NCBI GenBank assembly: GCA_963752755.1
Contig: CAVVZJ010000003.1
Coordinates: 682,001 to 746,000, forward strand
DNA length: 64,000 nt
Source: CAVVZJ01 sp963752755
GTDB taxonomy: Bacteria > Planctomycetota > Planctomycetia > Isosphaerales > Isosphaeraceae
Direction of reading: 5' to 3'
Made by a program: the position numbers and the translations under genes. This document shows positions 56,210 through 64,000 of the stretch, piece by piece. Positions within the stretch are counted from its first letter, which is position 1. Every line of letters starts with the position of its first letter. The notes beneath the pieces are model-generated. The model made no database searches, was not told the DNA's origin, and saw nothing but the letters and a program-made list of their open reading frames with translations.

Positions 56210-56965
56210 ATGGCATCGAGCGCGACGTATCGGAAGCTTGTGACTTTAACGGCAATCGCGGCCCTGGTCGGATGGGAACTGGGTCGGGCGAGCGAGCCGG
56301 GGCAGCGTCCGAGACCTCCGAGGGACCACGAGACCAACACCGCGACGGCCGAGCCCGGCCAGGCCCCGGTCGAAGGGCCGGCGGAGTCGGCCGGCGAGTC
56401 GGGGGCGGAGCCGGTCGGAAAGGTCGTCAAGTCGGACGCGGAGTGGATGCGGCAGCTCACCCGGGCGCAGTATTTCGTCACCCGTCTCAAGGCGACCGAG
56501 CCGGCCTGGTCGGGCCGATATGCGCGAGGCCACTGGAAAGGGGTCTTCACCTGCGTCTGCTGCGGGGCCGAGCTGTTCAGCTCGGAACACAAGTTCAACT
56601 CGGGCACCGGCTGGCCGAGCTTCTGGCGACCGATGAAACAAGGCCGGCTCACCTCCGCACCCGACTACAGCGACGGCACGCTCCGGATCGAAGTCAACTG
56701 CGCGCGCTGCGACGCCCACCTCGGCCACGTCTTCAACGACGGCCCCCCACCCACCGGCCTCCGGTTCTGCATCAACTCCACCTCGTTGAAGATCATCCCC
56801 TTCGAGAAGGCCGAGAAGGCCAAGCAGGCCAGGGCCAAGGCCGAGGCTGAAGCAAAAGCTCGGGAAGACGCAAAGACCGGGGAAGACGCGAAATCCCCGA
56901 CGGATCGCCCCGATGAATCGAAGACCGACACCCCGGACGCGGCGCCGGGCTCGGACAAGCCCTGA
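56210..56965 (+). CDS. msrB: Exported peptide-methionine (R)-S-oxide reductase
   Basis: The ATG follows GGGGGAGG by eight bases. An N-terminal hydrophobic segment (LVTLTAIAALVGWELGRASE) exports or anchors it. The MsrB domain covers about residues 80-200: RAQYFVTRLKATEPAWSGRY, the Zn pairs in GVFTCVCCGAELF and NCARCDAHLGHVFNDGP, NSGTGWPSFWRPM, and the catalytic Cys in LRFCINSTSLKI. The tail is Ala/Lys/Glu/Asp-rich (about 45 residues) and probably disordered. MsrB repairs methionine-R-sulfoxide in proteins. An envelope location implies oxidative repair outside the cytosol; its electron donor is not in the window. Confidence 0.9.
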   Translation: MASSATYRKLVTLTAIAALVGWELGRASEPGQRPRPPRDHETNTATAEPGQAPVEGPAESAGESGAEPVGKVVKSDAEWMRQLTRAQYFVTRLKATEPAWSGRYARGHWKGVFTCVCCGAELFSSEHKFNSGTGWPSFWRPMKQGRLTSAPDYSDGTLRIEVNCARCDAHLGHVFNDGPPPTGLRFCINSTSLKIIPFEKAEKAKQARAKAEAEAKAREDAKTGEDAKSPTDRPDESKTDTPDAAPGSDKP

Positions 56966-57005
56966 ACCACCAGTTCGATTCCCCCCCTCTCGACCGGGTC
57001 CGACG

Positions 57006-57869
57006 ATGGCCAAAAAGACCGACGACGAGGCGCCCAAGTTGGCGCGGATGAAGTACCGCGAGGAGTCCGTCCTCGACGACGGAGCCCCCGGCAACGTCCT
57101 GCTCATCAGCGACTCCGGCAACTTCGGGCGTCGCTATGTGTTGAAGGTCTTCGAGCGCGAAGGCCCCGAGGACGACGACGCGATCGCCCGAGCCCGGGCC
57201 ACGTTCGAGGCCTCACCGAAGCTCAACCACCCCGCACTGGTGAAGTATCACGACTTCCGCCTGAAAACCTCGTGGCTTCGCACGACCGGGGCCGAGCTGC
57301 TGATGGAGTACGTCGAGGGCCATTCCCTCGATCAGTTGAAGAACGTCAGCGTCGGCCAGTGGGTTGCGATCTTCCGAGAGGTGGCGGCGGCACTGTCGCA
57401 GATGCACCGCCGCAAGATCCTTCACGGCGACCTCAAGCCTTCCCACGTGATGCTCACGCCCGGCGGCCGGGTCCGGGTGCTCGGCTACGGGCTCTCCCTG
57501 GTCGCAAACCGTTCGAAGCCGATCGGCTCGAAGCAGTACATGGCCCCCGAGCAGATCAAGGACAATGCCCTCACCGAAAAGACCGACATCTACAACTTTG
57601 GCGCCACGCTCTACCAGTGCCTGACGGGCCAGTCGGCCAACGTCGGCAAACGGAGCGAGGGGGAGCTGGAGAAGATCTCCACCCCCTCGGCCTTGAATCC
57701 GAAGGTTCCCGCTTCGTTGAATCAGCTTGTCGCCTCCTGCCTCCTCAGCCAACCGCCCCGCCGTCCTGCGAGCCTCTACGACGTCCAGCAACAACTCGAT
57801 GCCATCGCTGGCGAGCTGCACGTCGCACCCGACACCCTCGCCGGCCTCGGAGCCGAGGTCGAAGTGTAG
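57006..57869 (+). CDS. Ser/Thr kinase homologue lacking the DFG aspartate (likely pseudokinase), 287 aa
   Basis: The kinase fold is evident. The ATP-site lysine lies in GRRYVLKVFEREG, the C-helix region follows, the hinge is ELLMEYVEGHSLDQL, the catalytic loop is KILHGDLKPSHVMLTPGG (HGD in place of HRD), and GSKQYMAPEQIKDNALTEKT, DIYNFGATLYQCLTGQS and PPRRPASLYDVQQQL follow. The metal-binding DFG motif reads LGYG, so the Asp is Gly. No glycine-rich GxGxxG loop is visible. Loss of both suggests a pseudokinase or a weak non-canonical kinase. It has no membrane or sensor domain. It lies 40 bases after msrB on the same strand. Confidence 0.8.
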   Translation: MAKKTDDEAPKLARMKYREESVLDDGAPGNVLLISDSGNFGRRYVLKVFEREGPEDDDAIARARATFEASPKLNHPALVKYHDFRLKTSWLRTTGAELLMEYVEGHSLDQLKNVSVGQWVAIFREVAAALSQMHRRKILHGDLKPSHVMLTPGGRVRVLGYGLSLVANRSKPIGSKQYMAPEQIKDNALTEKTDIYNFGATLYQCLTGQSANVGKRSEGELEKISTPSALNPKVPASLNQLVASCLLSQPPRRPASLYDVQQQLDAIAGELHVAPDTLAGLGAEVEV

Positions 57870-57990
57870 GAGCGATCCCGGAAGACCGTCGAAGTTGAGC
57901 TTCTCGGTCGGACGGACAGCCGCCCCCGGCCGTCTCCGGGAAGGACCGCCCGTGGTGCCTCCTCGCCGCCGCCCCGTCGAGAACTGCCTC

Positions 57991-59217
57991 ATGCCGACCG
58001 ACTCTCAAGCCAGGGCGACCGCGTCCTTTCACGCCACCTTCGGCCACGCGCCCAGCTTCATCGGCCACGCGCCGGGGCGGGTCGAGCTGCTGGGCAACCA
58101 CACGGATTACAACGGCGGGCTCGTCACCGCGGCAGCGATCGACCGGGGGACGGTGGTCGTCGTGCGGGCGTTGGAAGGGCGAAAGGCCGGCGTCCGGGCC
58201 GTGGACCTGGCGGGGGAAGACGTCTTCGACCTGGAACGGATTGAGCCGGTCGAGGCGGGGCACTGGGCGAACTACATCCGGGGAGTGGTGAAGGCACTAC
58301 AGGACTGGCTCGGACCGGCGCGGGCTGGGTTCGAGATGGCGATTGCGGGGGACGTGCCCCTGGGCGCAGGGCTCTCCAGCTCGGCGAGTCTCCAGGCGGC
58401 GGTGGCGGCGGGATTGCTGGCATTGGGCGTGGTGGGCGAGGGAAGGGGGGTGCCGGCGGAGGATGGGGCCTTGATGGAGCTGGCGCAACAGCTCCGACAG
58501 TCGGAGAACCGGTTTGTCGGCGTCGGGGCGGGGTTGCTGGATCAGTTCTCGGTGCTGTTCGGTCGGACCGACCATGCCTTGTGCCTCGATTGCGCGACGT
58601 TGGCCTTCGAGCGGGTGCCGCTCGGCACGCCGGCGCCGGCGATCGTGGTGTGCGACTCGAAGACGTCGCGGCGGCTGGCCGATGGGTTGTACAACCGGCG
58701 TCGCGAGGAATGCGAGCGGGTCGTGGCGTACTTCCGGGCCTTGAAAGGGGATGGGACGGTGCGGACGCTGCGGGAGGTTTCGCTGGACGAGTTGAGCGAG
58801 CACTGGGAACGGCTCGACACAGTCGGCCGGCGACGGGCACGGCATGTCCTGACCGAGAATGCCCGCGTGGCCGCGGGGAACGTGGCGCTGAGGTCGGGTC
58901 GGATCGAGGAATTCGGCCGCTTGATGACCGCCTCGCACGTCTCCAGTCGCGACGATTTCGCCAACAGCTCGCCCGCGCTCGACGCCTTGATCGCCTCGGC
59001 TGAGGAGGCGCCGGGCTTCCTCGGCGGCAAGCTCTCGGGAGCGGGCTGGGCGGGCTGCACGGTCAACCTCGTCACCGCCGATCGGGCCGGTGACTTCGCG
59101 GAGGCGGTCCGATCGGGCTTTGCCCGTCGCCAGGGTCACGAGCCGGTCGTCCACATCTGCCATGCAGCGGCGGGGGCGATCGGGGGACGGGTGAAGGGTA
59201 AAGGCCTCAAACGATAA
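57991..59217 (+). CDS. galK: Galactokinase
   Basis: The 408-residue GHMP kinase shows the galactokinase signature GRVELLGNHTDYNGG (family GRxNLIGEHxDYxxG), the ATP-loop motif PLGAGLSSSASLQAAVAAGL, and the C-terminal GGKLSGAGWAGCTVNLV. It phosphorylates galactose at C1 with ATP in the Leloir pathway. Glu of the signature's GEH is replaced by Asn (GNH), as occurs in some family members. No galT or galE is adjacent. The gene is intact and monocistronic; the ATG at 57991 is chosen over longer upstream frames because similarity starts near it. Confidence 0.9.
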   Translation: MPTDSQARATASFHATFGHAPSFIGHAPGRVELLGNHTDYNGGLVTAAAIDRGTVVVVRALEGRKAGVRAVDLAGEDVFDLERIEPVEAGHWANYIRGVVKALQDWLGPARAGFEMAIAGDVPLGAGLSSSASLQAAVAAGLLALGVVGEGRGVPAEDGALMELAQQLRQSENRFVGVGAGLLDQFSVLFGRTDHALCLDCATLAFERVPLGTPAPAIVVCDSKTSRRLADGLYNRRREECERVVAYFRALKGDGTVRTLREVSLDELSEHWERLDTVGRRRARHVLTENARVAAGNVALRSGRIEEFGRLMTASHVSSRDDFANSSPALDALIASAEEAPGFLGGKLSGAGWAGCTVNLVTADRAGDFAEAVRSGFARRQGHEPVVHICHAAAGAIGGRVKGKGLKR

Positions 59218-59329
59218 AGCGATTCCCGATCCTCTCGATCACGGCCGGGCGTGCCGTCGCCCCTGACATTTTGGTACATTCGGAGTTGCCGTAACGGAGA
59301 TCGGGAACCGCCTGGAAATCGGGAGCCGC

Positions 59330-59533
59330 ATGATGAGCCTCGTCAAGATCGGCTCGACCTACTTGAATCTCGATCGGGCCACAGAGATCCGCGATACCGG
59401 CATGGAGATCGAGGTCTTCTTCGAGACCGAGAAGGCCACCGTCCTCCGCGGCGCCGACGCCGAGAAGCTCCGTCGCTGGCTCAGCGAGATCGCCACCGAC
59501 CTGAACCCGCCCGCCGAGAATGACGAATCGTGA
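59330..59533 (+). CDS. Small hypothetical protein, 67 aa
   Basis: The frame MMSLVKIGSTYLNLDRATEI then RDTGMEIEVFFETEKATVLR, GADAEKLRRWLSEI makes a compact beta-alpha protein with no signal. Its end overlaps the region just before the SBP56 gene, and they are probably co-transcribed (22 bases apart). From memory it resembles small bacterial proteins of the type 'I.....yiNldrI..I...', but I cannot name the family. Confidence 0.55.
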   Translation: MMSLVKIGSTYLNLDRATEIRDTGMEIEVFFETEKATVLRGADAEKLRRWLSEIATDLNPPAENDES

Positions 59534-59555
59534 CGGATGCCCGAGGAGGATTGCG

Positions 59556-60769
59556 ATGAAGAAGCGCCGGAGTCTGCTCCGCCTGACCGCCCTGGCCCTG
59601 GTGGTGCTGCCAGCATTGGCCCTGGGCGAGACGTGCCTCTCGCCGTTCGTGAAGCGGCTGGACCGGCACGAGAAGTACCTGTATCTGTTCTGTGTGGATG
59701 CCGATGCCCAGGACAACGACTTCATGGCCGTGATCGACACGGACCCAGAAAGCCCGACGTACTCGGAGGTCATCCACACTCTGGACCTCGGCACGAAGGG
59801 CAACGAAACGCATCACTGGGGCTACACCGACGACCGCTCGCGAATCTGGGCGGGCGGCCTGTTCTCCAGCCGGATCTGGATTCTCGACGTCGCCACCGAC
59901 CCGGCCCGGCCCCGGATCGAGAAGGTCCTCGAGGACATCCCGGAGCAGACCGGCCTCTCCGGTCCGCACACCTACTACGCCCTGCCCGGCCGGATGCTCC
60001 TCAGTTTCCTCGGCTCCGCCAACGGCGGCCTGCCCGCCGGCCTGGCCGAGTTCACCAATGACGGCAAGTTCATCCGTCGGATCGAACAGCCCGATGGGGC
60101 GCCTTATGGCTACGACGTCGCCGTGAAGCCGGGCCTGAACCGGATGGTCAGCAGTAGCTTCACCCCTTTGCGCAACTACAAGCATCCTCTCGCCGAGATG
60201 AACATGAAAGACTTCGGCGACGAGATGGTCGTCTGGGACTTCAAGGAGCGCAAGCCGCTCCAGGTCGGCCACGCGGGCCTGGCGCCCCTGGAGGTGCGTT
60301 GGTCATTGACCGAGGGCAACGACTACGGTTTCACCAACTGCGCCCTCGACAACTCGCTCTGGCTTTTCCGCAACCGCGGCGACGGCACCTACGCCTTCTC
60401 CAAGGTTGCCGAGACCGGCCCGCTTCCGGCCGACCTTCGCCAGAGCCCCGATGACAGGTACCTCTTCGTCTCCTGCTTCGGCGCCGACTACCTCCAGCAG
60501 TGGGACGTCACCGACCCCGAGCACCCCAAGCTCTTCAGCACGATTCAGGTCGGCCAGCAACCCAACATGATGCACACGACGAGCGACGGGAAACGGATGT
60601 ACGTATCGAACATCTCTGCTCTCGACGCTCGACCGCGAGCACACCGAAGTTCTGGGTCAAGCTCATCCGGATCGACGAGAAGGGCATGCACGTCGATGAG
60701 AAGTTCGAGGTGGACCTGTCGAAGTTTCCGACGGGGCCGGCCCGGGGTCATGACATGCTGATCAACTGA
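59556..60769 (+). CDS. Exported selenium-binding protein (SBP56)/methanethiol oxidase family, two frameshifts
   Basis: AGGAGG lies close upstream of the ATG. A signal peptide (LLRLTALALVVLPALALGET) precedes the SBP56 propeller: LYLFCVDADAQDNDFMAVID, GNETHHWGYTDDRSRIWAGG, SGPHTYYALPGRMLLSFLGS, MVSSSFTPLRNYKHPLAEMN, and QPNMMHTTSDGKRMYVSN. Extra bases near 60616 and 60640 break the C-terminus; the corrected protein reads LLSTLDRE then FWVKLIRIDEKGMHVDEKFE and is 403 residues. Bacterial SBP56 enzymes (MtoX) oxidise methanethiol to formaldehyde, H2S and H2O2 in the periplasm and use copper. The His pairs expected for metal binding are seen (HH, HT, H of HTT). Confidence 0.85.
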
Positions 60770-60914
60770 TTGGACTCAGTCACTTCAAGGCGGGGCGGGC
60801 CGGTCCGATCGGAGCGGGCCGGCCGCTCCGCGTGAGGGAGGCGTCGGGTGAAGTCAGGACCCCGAAGGCTCCGACGGGAGTTTCGGTCCCGAGGTCGCGG
60901 GGTTGCCGGGATCT

Positions 60915-61082
60915 TCAGAATGCCGCGAACGGTTCGGAGGGGGCGGGCTTCTTGGCTCGGGGAGGCTCGGACTGGATCATGGCACATTGCGGATGGATGC
61001 CCCCGCGAGAATAGACGGCCTTCTTGCAGATGGGGCAGAGCGGCCTGGTCGAGACCAGGACATGACGGTATTTGCCATCCAC
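60915..61082 (-). CDS. Small zinc-ribbon-like protein, about 55 aa
   Basis: The sequence RPLCPICKKAVYSRGGIHPQ then CAMIQSEPPRAKKPAP has a CPxC...HPxC arrangement expected for one zinc ion. Planctomycetes encode many small proteins with LCPxC...GLHPxCA followed by a Lys/Pro tail. The start is uncertain: GTG at 61082 has GGGGA seven bases upstream; TTG at 61100 is an alternative. Function unknown. It follows the RRM gene on the same strand. Confidence 0.5.
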   Translation of the reverse strand: MDGKYRHVLVSTRPLCPICKKAVYSRGGIHPQCAMIQSEPPRAKKPAPSEPFAAF

Positions 61083-61163
61083 AGCATCGTCCCCGGTCAA
61101 GGCGAGGGACCGGCGAGGCCGCGGAGCGGAAGGACTCTGCGGCCTCCGATCGCCGGGTGTCGG

Positions 61164-61488
61164 TCAATAACGGCCGCCGTAGCCGCCGCCACCACGCCGC
61201 CGCGACCGCCACCACCGCCACCGCCGCCACCCGGCGCGACTCGCGGGGCTTGGCCTCGTTGACCGTCAAACGACGGCCGTTGTGCTCCTGGTCATGCAGG
61301 CCCTGGATGGCGGCCTGAGCCTCGGCGTCGGTGTCCATCTCCACGAAGCCGAAGCCCTTGCTGCGGCCCGTGTCGCGATCTTCGATGACCTGGGCGCTCT
61401 GCACCGTGCCGAACTCGGAGAAGAGTTCTTCGAGGTCAGAGCTGGTGACCTGATACGTGAGATTCCCAACATAAAGCTTCTTGCCCAC
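61164..61488 (-). CDS. RRM RNA-binding protein with Gly-rich tail, frameshifted tail
   Basis: The GTG start at 61488 follows AGGAG by nine bases and gives VGKKLYVGNLTYQVTSSDLE (RNP2 KLYVGNL). RNP1 is GRSKGFGFVEM, and the domain ends LHDQEHNGRRLTVNEAKPRE. The tail after about 61250 is a Gly/Arg run (GGGGRGGGG-type) with a likely pair of indels, ending GGYGGRY at TGA 61164. Such small RRM-Gly proteins act as RNA chaperones, often cold-induced, in cyanobacteria and planctomycetes. The long untranslated leader fits post-transcriptional control. Confidence 0.85.
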
Positions 61489-61891
61489 CGTCTCACTCCT
61501 GGAGGGGGCCACGACCCGGCGATCGCTCTGCGGGTCTGATAAGGTGGGGCCGACTCGGGCGGCCCAGCCGGTGGGATGGCGAGAGAGACAGGCGAAGGAA
61601 GATTCCATGGGGATCAGCGTCGCGGACTCTTTCGTTATCCAACGCGGTACGAGTATAGGCAGGGACCACCCTCCGTGAAAAGTCAATTCTACGCGGCATG
61701 GCGAAATGAATATCGATCCGGTCGCGCGCGCGGGACCGCCAACGATCCCCTCGGTGGCGGTGGCGGTCGGGGCGTGTTCCGGAACCGGGGACCCTGGTAG
61801 AGTGGAGGCGAAGGCGGGTTGTCCACCGGACCCCAGATCGAGGACCGCCCTGAGGAATGGCGGGTTCCGCAGAATGAGGAGGGTTCACGCC
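61489..61891. other. Divergent intergenic region with a candidate TATACT box
   Basis: On the minus strand a TATACT box lies at 61657-61652, with TTTCAC 17 bases upstream. It would start the RRM transcript near 61645, leaving a leader of about 155 bases. No gene is supported in the gap. The SCO1 promoter should also be here but I see no clear box pair for it. Confidence 0.35.
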
Positions 61892-62473
61892 ATGAAGACG
61901 GCTTTCTGTTGGCTGTTTTTGGTCCTGCTCCTGAGCGTGCCCGCAGCGCGAGCCGGCGACGGATACCTCGCCGACATCGGACCGGCGCCGGCGGTCGAAC
62001 TGATCGACCAGGAGGGGAAGCCGTTTTGCCTGGCCGACCGGAGGGGCAAAGCAGTGCTCGTTAGCTTCCTCTACACGACCTGCAGCGGCACCTGTCCGGC
62101 GACGACCAGTCAGCTCGCGCGATTGCAGGGGGCGTTGAAGGAGGCCGGGCTCTGGGGAGACCGCATCGAGTTCGCCTCGATCACGCTCGATCCGGAGCGG
62201 GACCGGCCCAACGTGCTCCGGTCGTATGCGTTCCTCTACGGCGCCGATCTGGCGGCCTGGCATTTCCTGACCGGCCAGCCGGAGGAGGTCCGCTCGGTGC
62301 TCGACGCCTGGGACATGTGGGCCCGCGTGAGCGATCAAGGAGTGCTGGATCACCCGTCACGAGTCTTTCTCGTCGATCCGCAGGGGCGGCAGAGGGAGAT
62401 TTACAGCCTGGAATTCCTCAAGCCGGAGGTGGTCGTCCGGGATGTGCGCTCGGTCCTGGGTACGGCGCGGTAG
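61892..62473 (+). CDS. SCO1/SenC-type copper chaperone/thioredoxin-fold protein
   Basis: The ATG follows GAGGAGGG. A signal peptide (FCWLFLVLLLSVPAARAGD) exports it. The SCO fold shows VLVSFLYTTCSGTCPATTSQ with the copper-binding CxxxC, and a conserved His in VLDHPSRVFLVDPQG. Length 193 is normal. SCO proteins load copper on cytochrome oxidase CuA sites or on other cuproenzymes. In methanethiol-oxidising bacteria an SCO1 gene lies beside the SBP56 gene, as here (about 1.1 kb away). Confidence 0.88.
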   Translation: MKTAFCWLFLVLLLSVPAARAGDGYLADIGPAPAVELIDQEGKPFCLADRRGKAVLVSFLYTTCSGTCPATTSQLARLQGALKEAGLWGDRIEFASITLDPERDRPNVLRSYAFLYGADLAAWHFLTGQPEEVRSVLDAWDMWARVSDQGVLDHPSRVFLVDPQGRQREIYSLEFLKPEVVVRDVRSVLGTAR

Positions 62474-62629
62474 TTGCTACAGGGATGTTCGCGACCGCTT
62501 GAGTTCCGCACCAGGGCACGAGGACGTGGGCCGGGTTCTTCCCTTCGTGCAATTTCCGTTTCCTTTACGCCTTTGTGGTGGATCTTCCCTGCGCGACCCC
62601 CAGGGTCCCGTCTCCCGAGCGAGCCAGCC

Positions 62630-63562
62630 ATGCCGATCGCGCCGGTGTCGCGTGCGTCGCGACTGTTCGTGATTCTCAACCCCTCGGCGGGGAGTTACCG
62701 GGCCGGGGAGGTGCATGTCGCGCTGGAGCGACACTTCGCCTGCGATGACGGCACCTGCGACGTTCACCAGACCAGCGGCGCGGAGGATCTGGCTCGCCTC
62801 GCCCGTGAGGCGGCCGGTCGTGGGTGCGACGTCGTCGTGGCGGCCGGTGGCGACGGCACGGTCTCGGCCGTGGCTGGCGGACTGGTCGGGACCGGGGCGA
62901 GGCTCGGAATCCTGCCGATGGGCACGGGCAATGTCCTGGCCCGTGAGCTGGGACTGCCGCTGGCGCTGGAGGAGGCCGTCGCGTTACTCGCCGGCCCGCA
63001 CGCCACGACGGCCCTCGATGCCCTGAAGGTTGGCGATCGCTACTTCTTCACTCAGGTCGGCGTCGGCCTCGACGCCTTGATGATCCGGGGAACGCGGACG
63101 GAGCACAAGAAGCGGTTCGGACGGCTGGCTTATCTCTGGACGGCCTTCACGCAACTTCTGGGCTTCCGTCCTCGGCGGTTCACGATCCGCGTGGACGGCC
63201 GTCGCGAGCAACACCGGGCGAGTCAGGTGCTCGTGGCCAACAGCGGCACGCTCGGCCAGCCGCCCTTCCGCTGGGGACCAGATATCCGGCCCGACGACGG
63301 CCGGGCGAGCGTCTGCATCTTCCGTCCCCATACCTTGCTCGACTACACCCGGCTCGCCTGGAACTTTCTCCGCGGCCGGCACCGCGACGAGCCGAGCGTC
63401 CGCTACCGTACGGCCGGGCAGTCCGTCCGGATCGACTCCCGGCGCCCGCTCCCGGTCCAGGCCGACGGCGAGATCATCGGCCGCACGCCCGTCACCCTCG
63501 AAATCATCCCCGGCGCGGTGCGGGTCGTGGTGCCGCCCGACGGTCGTCCGGCGGAGCCCTGA
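62630..63562 (+). CDS. Diacylglycerol/lipid kinase family protein (YegS/DagK-like), 310 aa
   Basis: Nucleotide-binding motifs are LFVILNPSAGSYRAGEVHVA, DVVVAAGGDGTVSAVAGGLV (GGDGT) and GILPMGTGNVLARELGLP. The C-terminal lipid-binding beta-sandwich follows (FFTQVGVGLDALMIRGTRTE, VLVANSGTLGQPPFRWGPDI, VQADGEIIGRTPVTLEIIPG). These cover the whole DAGK/sphingosine-kinase fold. Bacterial relatives phosphorylate diacylglycerol or similar lipids at the membrane. The gene is intact, starts at 62630 and is probably monocistronic. Confidence 0.9.
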   Translation: MPIAPVSRASRLFVILNPSAGSYRAGEVHVALERHFACDDGTCDVHQTSGAEDLARLAREAAGRGCDVVVAAGGDGTVSAVAGGLVGTGARLGILPMGTGNVLARELGLPLALEEAVALLAGPHATTALDALKVGDRYFFTQVGVGLDALMIRGTRTEHKKRFGRLAYLWTAFTQLLGFRPRRFTIRVDGRREQHRASQVLVANSGTLGQPPFRWGPDIRPDDGRASVCIFRPHTLLDYTRLAWNFLRGRHRDEPSVRYRTAGQSVRIDSRRPLPVQADGEIIGRTPVTLEIIPGAVRVVVPPDGRPAEP

Positions 63563-64000
63563 GCGGCTCGCCGGAAAGCCGGCCACGGCCTCTCGGACCA
63601 CCTCGCAAGAACACCTCGGGTTCGGCCTGCCCATGAAAAGCCCCCCGCCATCGCCCCAATTTCGTGCTATAATTAACTGCGACTCCCTGGCAATCCGGCT
63701 GGCATCCCGTCCCTGCGTCCTGGCGAGGCATCGCGACAACGCGGCGCGTTCTCAGTGCCGAACGAACTTCAAACTGGGCAAAATCTTTTCGCAAGTCTTC
63801 GCCTCAAATAAAATTACAATCTGAAGTTCACCCTGATAAAAAGCGTCCTCTCTTCCTCTCGCCGACGTCCCGGGCGCGTCGCGACCGCGTCGCCAGGGCG
63901 TTCCGGCATCGTTCCGAGATTCTGATTGCAGTTAAACAAAGCCATCCCCGCCGTCCGGTCGGATCGCTCGCGCCGGTCCGCAGAGGCCCGGTCCGGGGTG
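63563..64000. other. Terminal non-coding stretch with TATAAT box
   Basis: A perfect TATAAT lies at about 63670 on the plus strand but without a good -35. AT-rich sequence at about 63775-63840 may be the promoter of a gene beyond the window. A short open frame starting at about 63633 has no ribosome-binding site or motif and is not called. Confidence 0.35.

Noticed and set aside
63633..63824. 63-residue open frame near the window end
   Set aside because: No ribosome-binding site, no motif, and an irregular composition. It overlaps AT-rich promoter-like sequence.

Overview
The window looks like a chromosomal segment of a planctomycete, most likely of the Isosphaeraceae type. The pointers are very high GC, a PVC-type heme-binding CxxCH protein (NHL/propeller, HEAT and cytochrome c parts), an ECF sigma factor overlapping a Ser/Thr kinase gene, an exported protein with an LESRALMS motif, and small RRFRP...LRLAPG and zinc-ribbon proteins. 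These family assignments come from memory of sequence motifs; no search was run.

Layout. 1-2694: ECF sigma factor and Ser/Thr kinase pair, heavily frameshifted. 2900-5850: small proteins, a DUF202 membrane protein, a XerC/D recombinase and a lipoprotein. 6001-7990: a two-gene operon on the minus strand, with a MerR-like/B12-binding regulator followed by a sigma-70 factor. Its promoter is overlaid by TTTGAACGA direct repeats. 8407-14716: pyrE, a coiled-coil protein, a nuclease-like/winged-helix protein, the PVC cytochrome and an Spy-like periplasmic protein. 14.7-20 kb: an accessory strip of leucine-rich-repeat protein, orphan genes, a GNAT gene with an attC-like site, hicBA, and several families of palindromic and direct repeats. 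20.1-28.4 kb: a sugar-type ABC ATPase, then a stress-type cluster (HAD, BON, SPW-like, SRPBCC, formaldehyde-dehydrogenase-like ADH, DUF421, hydrophilic protein, SDR). 28.7-32.7 kb: a tex gene with a roughly 1 kb low-complexity insertion. 33-39 kb: orphan genes, a phosphatase, a cupredoxin plus a sulfite-oxidase-like enzyme, an aminotransferase. 39.6-46.5 kb: an outer-membrane protein, a TPR/metallopeptidase protein, an amidase-like protein, an SGNH protein. 47.2-54.1 kb: MazG-like, an ABC-export operon with a tiny membrane protein, a surface protein, an aquaporin. 54.4-63.6 kb: metK, exported MsrB, a pseudokinase-like protein, galK, a periplasmic SBP56/methanethiol-oxidase-like protein, an RRM protein, SCO1 and a diacylglycerol-kinase-like protein.

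The sequence carries many single-base indels inside otherwise well-conserved genes, including the presumably essential metK. Most are insertions of one base, usually C, outside homopolymers. I treat them as probable sequence or assembly errors and annotate the reconstructed genes over their full span, noting each shift. No rRNA, tRNA, CRISPR array or prophage was recognised.

The most interesting signals are: the B12-regulator/sigma operon with its iteron operator; the linked SBP56 and SCO1 genes; the giant insertion in the Tex RNase-H-like domain; the attC-like GNAT cassette beside hicBA and nested-palindrome repeat elements; and the kinase homologue lacking the DFG aspartate.
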